From Bacillota bacterium (GTDB lineage: Bacteria; Bacillota; Clostridia; Peptostreptococcales; Acidaminobacteraceae): a stretch of DNA of 6,540 bases. A program made the translations under genes and the position numbers. The DNA lies in contig JAEZUZ010000057.1 in assembly GCA_023443345.1 (NCBI GenBank), forward strand, positions 1 through 6,540, read 5' to 3'. This document shows positions 1 through 5,449 of this stretch, piece by piece. The first letter of the stretch is position 1, and each line of letters begins with the position of its first letter. The notes under the pieces are model-generated. The model was not told where the DNA came from, did no database searches, and saw only the letters and a program-made list of their open reading frames with translations.

Positions 1-215
1 TAAATAAAACCAGAGAAACAAAAATATCAATAGACAACGAAGAAAATGAAGATGGTATATACTGTATTGGAACAAATATTAATACTAACATAAGAGATAT
101 AAAGGCAGCAATCTCAATAACTGGCCCTCTATATAGAATGAAAGAAAAAATTTGCGATAAAATGTATAAAGAATTATTAAAATGTGCCCAAAATATATCA
201 AACGAATTAAAATAA
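1..215 (+). CDS. IclR-family transcriptional regulator, C-terminal end (5' part outside the window)
   Basis: An open frame enters from the left edge (first full codon at base 3) and ends at TAA 213-215, giving 70 residues. The pattern is that of the end of the IclR effector-binding domain: a short strand with an invariant-type Cys (GIYCIGTNI), then a strand and turn reading AAISITGPLYRM, then a final helix ending in AQNISNELK. This matches the family pattern 'g..CiaapI...aaiSisGP..R......l...A..is..lg'. Family knowledge: IclR proteins are dimeric DNA-binding regulators, often controlling catabolism of organic or sugar acids. The helix-turn-helix half is not in the window. The gene converges on the carrier gene and shares a terminator with it. 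Whether it regulates the neighbouring cluster is unknown. Family is fairly sure; ligand and targets cannot be stated. Confidence 0.8.
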   Translation, partial: NKTRETKISIDNEENEDGIYCIGTNINTNIRDIKAAISITGPLYRMKEKICDKMYKELLKCAQNISNELK

Positions 216-240
216 CCACCATAAGGTGGTTATTTATTTT
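212..240. terminator. Bidirectional intrinsic terminator between convergent genes
   Basis: A perfect 9-bp stem (212-220 with 225-233, ATAACCACC / GGTGGTTAT) encloses the loop ATAA. On the plus strand it is followed by TTTATTTT; on the minus strand it is followed by TTTTAATT. It can therefore end both the IclR-type gene and the carrier operon. The plus-strand stop codon lies inside the left arm, and the minus-strand stop codon (234-236) abuts the right arm. Confidence 0.85.
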
Positions 241-1493
241 ACAAAAATTTTATAAATCCCAAAATATGATAATACCAATTCAAGAATTATAGTATAAAAA
301 GCCCATAATATTAACTGTGTAAATAATACATTTGGTCTTATTTTATTTCCAACTTTACTATCACTCTCAACAGCTGATAATATTAAAGCTCCCGTTGTTG
401 ATATAGGAGATATACCTGTAAAAGTTCCCTCTATTGATACCATTGCTATAAGCTCTTTAGCATAGACTGTAGTAAACTTTGTGGCTATAGGCACTGCCGT
501 TGGCATAAGAGTTGGAAAAACAACTCCAAGCCCTGAGCTAAAGAAACTCATTATAGATGCACTTAATGCCATTATAGGGGAAGCCGTACTTTCTGTCATA
601 ATCTTAGACATTCCATCTGCCATTAAATCTATACCACCAGATAATTTTACTATATTCATAAGAATTCCTACTCCAAGTACAAGTAAAATTACATTCCACG
701 GTATGCTTTTTATGGATTTCTTTTCTTCTGATATATGAAAAACACTAAGTATAGATCCTATTAAAAACGAACTTAATCCCACATTTATTTTAAATTTCAC
801 TACACTAATTATCATAATCAAAAGTGCTATTATTGAAATAATTTGATTTCTAGTAAAATTAATTTTTTTAACTTCTCCACTTTCTACTTTTTCAACTTTC
901 CAGCCCTTATAGTAAAAAAATGCAGAAATAGATATTAATGCTCCAGTTATTATATGACATAAAAATATTGGCATCATATCAGTAGTTAGACCTTGTTTAT
1001 TCATAATCTCCATAACCACTTGAGCCTCTGGAGTTAGGGAGGACATTCTAGCACCCATAACTCCACACTGAGCTATTATTGCAAACATCACAGGATTATA
1101 ACCTGCACTTACAGCTATAGGTACTGCAATAATAGGCATAATGGCAAGAGATGGAATTGCACCTGGTCCTATTGCACAAATAAATGCACCTAGTAAAAAT
1201 ATTAAAATAGGTAATACTTGTTTCTTATTTCCAAAGACCGATACTATTTTCATTGATAAATTTTCTAAAGTATTATTATTACTTAGTAGAGAAAATAAAT
1301 AGCTCACCCCTACCATTGTTATAAATAAAGAACTACTAAAGCCACTTATAAGTTCCTTTTCGCTTATACCATAAATTTTACATATTATAAGAGATAGACC
1401 AATAGTTAAAACCCCTACGTTAATTCTACTAATAAAGCCAACAACTATTGAAAATAATAACACCATTATCGAAACTATTGCTAAATTTCCCAT
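234..1493 (-). CDS. MatC-like / ion-transporter-superfamily carboxylate carrier
   Basis: This 419-residue protein is almost wholly hydrophobic, with roughly 10-12 membrane segments (for example about 4-22, 27-41, 52-70, 93-109, 113-130, 175-194, 217-233, 236-252, 267-283, 306-327, 390-412). The N-terminal half resembles the MatC_N family of proposed dicarboxylate/malonate carriers: INVGVLTIGL near residue 24, then IGPGAIPSLAIMP at 108-120. The second half repeats the plan: INVGLSSFLIGS at 236-247 and FPTLMPTAVPIA at 326-337. Two re-entrant-type loops follow the same logic (MSSLTPEA at 150-157, ISPISTTGA at 361-369). It probably acts in the cytoplasmic membrane as a secondary carrier for an organic anion. 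It is the last gene of a three-gene operon. Its ribosome site AGGAGG lies within the last two codons of the upstream gene, and its ATG starts one base after that gene's stop. Substrate unknown; a different member of the ArsB/NhaD/SLC13-like superfamily is possible. Confidence 0.8.
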   Translation of the reverse strand: MGNLAIVSIMVLLFSIVVGFISRINVGVLTIGLSLIICKIYGISEKELISGFSSSLFITMVGVSYLFSLLSNNNTLENLSMKIVSVFGNKKQVLPILIFLLGAFICAIGPGAIPSLAIMPIIAVPIAVSAGYNPVMFAIIAQCGVMGARMSSLTPEAQVVMEIMNKQGLTTDMMPIFLCHIITGALISISAFFYYKGWKVEKVESGEVKKINFTRNQIISIIALLIMIISVVKFKINVGLSSFLIGSILSVFHISEEKKSIKSIPWNVILLVLGVGILMNIVKLSGGIDLMADGMSKIMTESTASPIMALSASIMSFFSSGLGVVFPTLMPTAVPIATKFTTVYAKELIAMVSIEGTFTGISPISTTGALILSAVESDSKVGNKIRPNVLFTQLILWAFYTIILELVLSYFGIYKIFVK

Positions 1494-1494
1494 T

Positions 1495-2514
1495 TTACCT
1501 CCTAAATATTAAACAAACTGGAGATCTCTCTTCAATTATGTTATTAGTATGTTTAATGCTACCATCATCTAAAATATCAAACTCAACAATACTATGAGAT
1601 TCTTCATTTAAAATAAATAACTTATTTTCAAAAATTGTAATAAATCTTGGAGTTTTCCCTAAAGATGGACTATGGCTTATAGTCTTAGCATATCCATTTT
1701 CATCAAGATAAAAACTTGTAATAATATCAGAAAATCTATTTGATACAAAAGCATATCTATTAGTTTTATCTAAACAAATTCCTGCAGTATCACTTTTTCC
1801 AGTAAATGTATCAGGTATTGTTTTTATTGTTTGCTTGGGAATTAACTTCTTATTTTCCCTATCAAAACATAGATAAGTTATACTATTGTCCTTTTCATTT
1901 GTAAGATATACTTTCTCATTGTCAGAAGATATAGCCACATGCCTTGGCTCTGCATACTCTCTAGCATTAAAATAGTCTACAAGTTTAAAATATCCCTTAT
2001 TATATTCAATTAAATTAAGCCTTTCATAACCTAAGTGTCTAGCTTGAGTTGGGACAAATAAAAATTCTCTTTCTTTATCAAAATAACACTGATGAGCACA
2101 TGATACATCTTCTTTATTTTTCCCTTCAAATCTTAAAATATCAACAATATCCATAAGGCTACCGTCTTCATTTCTCTTTATAGAAATTAAACTACCACCT
2201 TGTAGTGTTGCAACTATAAGATGAGTATTATCTTTATCACAAACTATATAAACTGGATTTTTACTTTTTATGTCTACAATATTTAAAAATTCAAGTTTCC
2301 CATTTTCTAAAATCCTATAACTACTTACATGGGTCTTATCTCCATGCACTGCATATAAATATTTATTTTCATTGTCAAAACATAAATAGGACGGATTATC
2401 AAACTCCTTTATTTCTTGAATTTTTCTCCAAGTTTTATCCACTTCATAAACGCTTATTCCAACTCCACTAGCTCCACGCTCTTTAGTTGTTCTACTTCCC
2501 ACATATGCAAACAT
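1495..2514 (-). CDS. Seven-bladed beta-propeller lactonase/cyclase (CMLE / YbhE-like family)
   Basis: This gives 339 residues from the ATG at 2514; a GTG at 2523 would add three. No signal peptide, so cytoplasmic. Blade repeats of the lactonase family are visible: NPSYLCFDNENKYLYAV, NPVYIVCDKDNTHLIVA followed by GGSLISI, SCAHQCYFDKEREFLFV, EPRHVAISSDNEKVYLTNE, TAGICLDKTNRYAFVSNR and GKTPRFITIFENKLFILNE. Counting from the GTG, His144, Arg194, Glu210 and Arg263 fall where the proposed active site of fungal carboxy-cis,cis-muconate cyclase (His148, Arg196, Glu212, Arg274, from memory) would be. Family members include 6-phosphogluconolactonase and muconate lactonizing enzyme. Nothing nearby suggests a pentose phosphate role, and its place between an aconitase and a carboxylate carrier fits a lactone of a polycarboxylic acid better (inference). 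Start choice: AAGGTGAG sits five bases before the ATG, and TAA-N-ATG repeats the arrangement at the next junction. Confidence 0.85.
   Translation of the reverse strand: MFAYVGSRTTKERGASGVGISVYEVDKTWRKIQEIKEFDNPSYLCFDNENKYLYAVHGDKTHVSSYRILENGKLEFLNIVDIKSKNPVYIVCDKDNTHLIVATLQGGSLISIKRNEDGSLMDIVDILRFEGKNKEDVSCAHQCYFDKEREFLFVPTQARHLGYERLNLIEYNKGYFKLVDYFNAREYAEPRHVAISSDNEKVYLTNEKDNSITYLCFDRENKKLIPKQTIKTIPDTFTGKSDTAGICLDKTNRYAFVSNRFSDIITSFYLDENGYAKTISHSPSLGKTPRFITIFENKLFILNEESHSIVEFDILDDGSIKHTNNIIEERSPVCLIFRR
1497..1503 (-). promoter_or_regulatory. Ribosome binding site of the carrier gene, inside the preceding gene
   Basis: The minus strand reads TTTAGGAGGTAAAATG. The full Shine-Dalgarno AGGAGG is also the final AGG AGG (Arg-Arg) of the lactonase gene, followed by its stop TAA, one base, and the carrier's ATG. 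This fixes the start at 1493 and suggests coupled translation. Confidence 0.85.
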
Positions 2515-2515
2515 A

Positions 2516-4471
2516 TTACTCACCTTTTACCTTTTTCTTTATAGTAGTTAAAAGACCACCATTTCTTATTATTTCTCTCTCATCGTCACTTAATTCAATT
2601 TTGGCATTAAACTTTTTATTTTTATTCTTTATAGAAATCTCAACTCTACCCTCTTCTAGTGCTGATAAAATATCTTCCCAAGATAATGTATCTCCTACTT
2701 CAATAAGTTCATAATCATTTGGATTTTCAAAAGTCATAGGTACTACACCATGATTTATTAAATTCTTCTTATGAATTCTCGCTAAAGATTTAGCTATTAC
2801 AGCCTTTACTCCTAAATACATTGGAGCTATTGCAGCATGTTCCCTACTTGAGCCTTGTCCATAATTTTCTCCACCAACTATTATGCTAGTTTTAAATTCC
2901 TTTGCACGATTTACAAAATCTGGATAAATTCTTGAAAAAGCATATTTAGAAATTTCAGGAATATTTGAACGCATAGCTGAAAAGTTTGCATCATTTGGAG
3001 TTATATCATCAGTAGAAATATTATCCTTAGTTTTTAAACTAACTCTAATATCCATATTATTTTCTATAGGTACATTTAATGGAAGAGGCTTTATATTATC
3101 TCCTCTAATTATTTCTATTTCCTTTGCCTCATCATAAGGAAGTGGTTCTAAAATTTCACTATCATCTATGATATACTCTTCTGGCTCCTTAACCTTTTCT
3201 AATTCTTTAAGCATATCATAACTAAAATTATCATTTAGCTTCCCACTTATTGCACTAAGTGCAGCTATCTCTGGAGATACCAAGTATATATTTGCATCTA
3301 CAGTTCCTGAGCGACCTTTAAAATTTCTATTTGTAGTTCTTAATGTATTTGCACCACCACTTACTGGAACTCCACCTATACCATCACAAGCTCCACAAGC
3401 AATCTCTGTAAATCTCGCACCAGATTTTAATAAAGTTGATACTACCCCATCTTCTATTAACTGCATAAAAATGGAACGAGTGCTAACGCCAATAGTAAGC
3501 TCCACATTTTCTGATACCTTATTACCATCTAATATTATGGCTGCCTTTTTTATATCAGAGTAACTTGCATTTGTACAACTTCCTATAAATATATTGCTAA
3601 CTTCTAAACCTTCAATCTCATTAACTTCAACAACATTATCAGGCTGACTTGGACAAGCTACCATAGGTACAATGTCGCTTAAATTTATTTCATACACTTC
3701 ATCATATGTGGCATCATCATCTGCTACTAATTTTTTAAAATCAAACTCTCTTCCTTGAGCTTTAAAAAATTCTAAAGTTCTCTCATCTGTAGGGAAAATA
3801 GAAGTAGTAGCACCCATTTCTGCACCCATATTAGTAATAGTTGCCCTTTGACTGATATCAAGATTTAAAACTCCACTTCCAGAATACTCAAAAACTTTTC
3901 CAACTCCACCCTTAACAGAAAATTTCTTTAATAAATATAAAGATAAGTCTTTTGCATTTACACCAGATTTTAATTTTCCACTAAGTTTTATATTAATAAT
4001 CTTTGGAACTTCAAGTCTTATTGGTAAACCTGCCATGGCTCTAGCAACTTCAACTCCGCCACCACCAAAGGCAAACATGCCAACAGCACCACAAGTAGCA
4101 GTATGAGAATCTGCACCAAGTAAAGTATCCCCCGGTTTTGAAAACCTTGAAATATGTACAGAGTGACAAATTCCATTTCCAGGAGTTGAATAATAAAGTC
4201 CATACTTATTGGCAATGGTCTTTAAAAATAAATGGTCATCGCTAGTTCTAGTATCTGTAAACAAAACATTGTGGTCAATATAGCTAACACTCTTAGTCTT
4301 GACCCTATCAATTTCTAAAGCTTCAAAGGCATTGTAAGCCATAACAGCAGTAATATCATGAGTAAGTGTTTGATCAATCTTTAAATCAATTTGCTTAATC
4401 TCTCTACTTAAAAATTTTTCTTTTTGACTATCATCTAAATGAGTATAAATTAATTTTTCTGTTAAATTCAT
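2516..4471 (-). CDS. Aconitase-family [4Fe-4S] hydratase/isomerase, single-chain, about 650 residues
   Basis: This 651-residue protein has the length and order of the shorter bacterial 'Aquifex-type' aconitases. The catalytic domains occupy about 1-430, a linker follows at about 430-475, and the C-terminal swivel domain at about 475-640. Signatures visible: IDHN at 65-68, DSHT at 121-124, GAEMGATTSIFPTDE at 216-230, the first cluster cysteine in GSCTN (Cys299), the other two in ACGACDG (Cys359, Cys362), and the substrate-binding arginines in NRNFKGR at 381-387. In the swivel domain are AMRSN (Arg501) and GENYGQGSSREHAA at 534-547 with the catalytic Ser. All expected catalytic groups are present, so it is probably active. 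Family members interconvert citrate/isocitrate or related hydroxy-acids through dehydration and rehydration. It heads an operon with a lactonase and a carboxylate carrier, and no other TCA-cycle gene is visible. The substrate may therefore be citrate/isocitrate or an analogue. Start supported by AAAGGGGG six bases before the ATG. Confidence 0.9.
   Translation of the reverse strand: MNLTEKLIYTHLDDSQKEKFLSREIKQIDLKIDQTLTHDITAVMAYNAFEALEIDRVKTKSVSYIDHNVLFTDTRTSDDHLFLKTIANKYGLYYSTPGNGICHSVHISRFSKPGDTLLGADSHTATCGAVGMFAFGGGGVEVARAMAGLPIRLEVPKIINIKLSGKLKSGVNAKDLSLYLLKKFSVKGGVGKVFEYSGSGVLNLDISQRATITNMGAEMGATTSIFPTDERTLEFFKAQGREFDFKKLVADDDATYDEVYEINLSDIVPMVACPSQPDNVVEVNEIEGLEVSNIFIGSCTNASYSDIKKAAIILDGNKVSENVELTIGVSTRSIFMQLIEDGVVSTLLKSGARFTEIACGACDGIGGVPVSGGANTLRTTNRNFKGRSGTVDANIYLVSPEIAALSAISGKLNDNFSYDMLKELEKVKEPEEYIIDDSEILEPLPYDEAKEIEIIRGDNIKPLPLNVPIENNMDIRVSLKTKDNISTDDITPNDANFSAMRSNIPEISKYAFSRIYPDFVNRAKEFKTSIIVGGENYGQGSSREHAAIAPMYLGVKAVIAKSLARIHKKNLINHGVVPMTFENPNDYELIEVGDTLSWEDILSALEEGRVEISIKNKNKKFNAKIELSDDEREIIRNGGLLTTIKKKVKGE
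2519..2526 (-). promoter_or_regulatory. Ribosome binding site of the lactonase gene
   Basis: The minus strand reads AAAAGGTGAGTAATATG. AAGGTGAG overlaps the last codons of the aconitase gene and lies about five bases before the ATG at 2514, favouring that start over the GTG at 2523. The GTG does have a weaker AAAAAGG six bases upstream, so it is not excluded. Confidence 0.65.
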
Positions 4472-4477
4472 AACATA

Positions 4478-4485
4478 CCCCCTTT
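4478..4485 (-). promoter_or_regulatory. Ribosome binding site of the aconitase gene
   Basis: The minus strand reads AAAGGGGGTATGTTATG. The G-run is six bases before the ATG at 4471 and decides this start. Its first bases also belong to the right arm of the inverted repeat at 4481-4510. Confidence 0.75.
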
Positions 4486-4510
4486 ATTAAATTATATAAG
4501 TTAATAAAGG
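4481..4510. repeat. Perfect 10-bp inverted repeat around a -10 box: candidate operator
   Basis: CCTTTATTAA at 4481-4490 and its exact reverse complement TTAATAAAGG at 4501-4510 are separated by 10 bases. Arm centres are 20 bp apart, about two helical turns, which suits a dimeric regulator. The spacer, read on the minus strand, is CTTATATAAT and ends in TATAAT. A regulator bound here would cover the operon's promoter. If transcription starts further upstream, the same sequence could fold in RNA and partly cover the ribosome site. It does not have the classical LysR T-N11-A spacing. The symmetry is seen; the function is inferred. Confidence 0.6.
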
Positions 4511-4520
4511 CATATAAAAA
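4491..4520 (-). promoter_or_regulatory. Putative promoter of the aconitase-lactonase-carrier operon
   Basis: A perfect -10 hexamer TATAAT occupies 4496-4491 on the minus strand, about 20 bases before the start codon. The -35 region is poor: TTTTTA or TTTTAT around 4514-4520, at 17-18 bp spacing. A good -10 with a weak -35 fits an activator-dependent promoter. The upstream LysR-type gene ends in a terminator, so this operon needs its own promoter. Confidence 0.5.
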
Positions 4521-4554
4521 TTAATAAAAGTAATAACACCAATTATAAAAAGTA

Positions 4555-4585
4555 ATAATAAAAGGACGCATTACTTTGCGTCCTT
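4555..4585 (-). terminator. Intrinsic terminator of the PanB-like/LysR unit
   Basis: A perfect 9-bp stem (4562-4570 with 4577-4585, AAGGACGCA / TGCGTCCTT) has a 6-base loop, followed on the minus strand by TTTTATTATT. The LysR gene's stop codon (4571-4573) lies in the loop, and its last codons form the ascending arm. It separates the regulator's transcript from the downstream aconitase operon. Confidence 0.85.
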
Positions 4586-5437
4586 AGCATAATTAGTCTT
4601 TAAATACTCTAAAAAGTCTTCAAACAAACTCGACTTCTCAGAATTCTTATTATATATAAAATATGTATTTCGCTCCATTTGTTTTCCATCCTCTCCCATC
4701 ATAGGATACATAGCCAAATCATATTCATTTATAAAATTATCCGACAAAAAACAACATACATAACCCAACTTCTTAGCAACCAATTGCCATGCCACATCTA
4801 CATATCCAGCAAAAAATCCCTTAGAAGGCTTTTTATCATAATTTTTATACCACCAACTATTTATCATCTCAGTAGTTTTATCATTAGTCTTGTAGGTTAT
4901 CATATTTTCATCAATTAAAATATTTATATCAATAGCATCACTTGCTAGTATATAAGCCTTTTCTTTATCCACAAGAATACTTTCAATATTTCCATCATAC
5001 TCTCCATGAATAAAAGCACCATCTAAATTAGAAATATCTCTAAAAAGCTCTTCACTCTGTTTAGTTACTATATTAAAATTAACATTATTATCCCTACTAT
5101 AGTCATATAAAATTTCAGGCAAAAAATACTTGCTATAAGTGTAACTACTTCCCAAATTTAAAAAACCCTTAATATTATATTTAAAACTCTTAATCTCCTC
5201 TCTAACCTCTTGCATAAATTTTAAATACTCAATGGACTTCTTTGCCAAAAACTCCCCTTCAGGAGTAAATTTTACACCCTTTGAGCTTCTAAGAAGTATT
5301 CTAACATCAAACTCCTCTTCTAAATTTCTTATAGTCTTTGTTATAGTAGGTTGAGAATAATATAATTTTTCAGAAACTTTAGTTAGATTAGGCTCCTTAT
5401 ACAATTCATTTAGAATTATCCAATCACTTTCTTTCAT
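4571..5437 (-). CDS. LysR-type transcriptional regulator
   Basis: This gives 288 residues from the ATG at 5437, a normal length for the family. The first 60 residues form a classic LysR winged helix-turn-helix: WIILNELYKEPNLTKVSEKL, then YYSQPTITKTIRNLEEEFDV, then RILLRSSKGVKFTPEGE. A linker helix leads to an effector-binding domain starting around GFLNLGSSYTYSKYFLPEIL, with the two-lobed periplasmic-binding-protein-like pattern. The frame extends up to 5473, but those extra codons lie inside the preceding gene and lack a ribosome site, whereas GAGGG sits seven bases before 5437. The gene follows the PanB-like gene by 10 bases on the same strand and precedes the aconitase operon, so it is not divergent as many LysR genes are. 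It probably senses a cluster metabolite and controls the downstream operon, perhaps with its own unit (inference). Confidence 0.9.
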   Translation of the reverse strand: MKESDWIILNELYKEPNLTKVSEKLYYSQPTITKTIRNLEEEFDVRILLRSSKGVKFTPEGEFLAKKSIEYLKFMQEVREEIKSFKYNIKGFLNLGSSYTYSKYFLPEILYDYSRDNNVNFNIVTKQSEELFRDISNLDGAFIHGEYDGNIESILVDKEKAYILASDAIDINILIDENMITYKTNDKTTEMINSWWYKNYDKKPSKGFFAGYVDVAWQLVAKKLGYVCCFLSDNFINEYDLAMYPMMGEDGKQMERNTYFIYNKNSEKSSLFEDFLEYLKTNYAKDAK

Positions 5438-5444
5438 AACTAAT

Positions 5445-5449
5445 CCCTC
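5445..5449 (-). promoter_or_regulatory. Ribosome binding site of the LysR-type gene
   Basis: The minus strand reads TGAGGGATTAGTTATG. GAGGG overlaps the TGA stop of the PanB-like gene and lies seven bases before the ATG at 5437. This supports that start and coupling of the two genes. Confidence 0.75.

Noticed and set aside
481..738. Plus-strand open frame of 85 codons inside the carrier gene
   Set aside because: It is antisense to a well-supported membrane protein gene and has no ribosome site or family resemblance.
1495..2523. Calling the propeller protein 6-phosphogluconolactonase (pgl)
   Set aside because: That is one activity of a broad family; neighbours show no pentose phosphate link.
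2487..2714. Plus-strand open frame of 75 codons across the aconitase/lactonase junction
   Set aside because: It is a shadow of two recognised genes and its Phe/Ser-rich product looks like reversed coding sequence.
4018..4215. Minus-strand open frame of 65 codons inside the aconitase gene
   Set aside because: It is out of frame within a continuous conserved protein, with no sign of a frameshift.
4533..4546. Canonical LysR box (T-N11-A)
   Set aside because: The symmetric motif here has T-N10-A spacing, so it is kept only as a weak candidate.
4472..4560. Riboswitch or T-box leader before the aconitase gene
   Set aside because: The region is short and very AT-rich, with only one dyad; no conserved riboswitch core was recognised, and the TATAAT box suggests a very short leader.
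4679..4918. Plus-strand open frame of 79 codons inside the LysR-type gene
   Set aside because: It is antisense to a clear LysR-type protein with no independent support.
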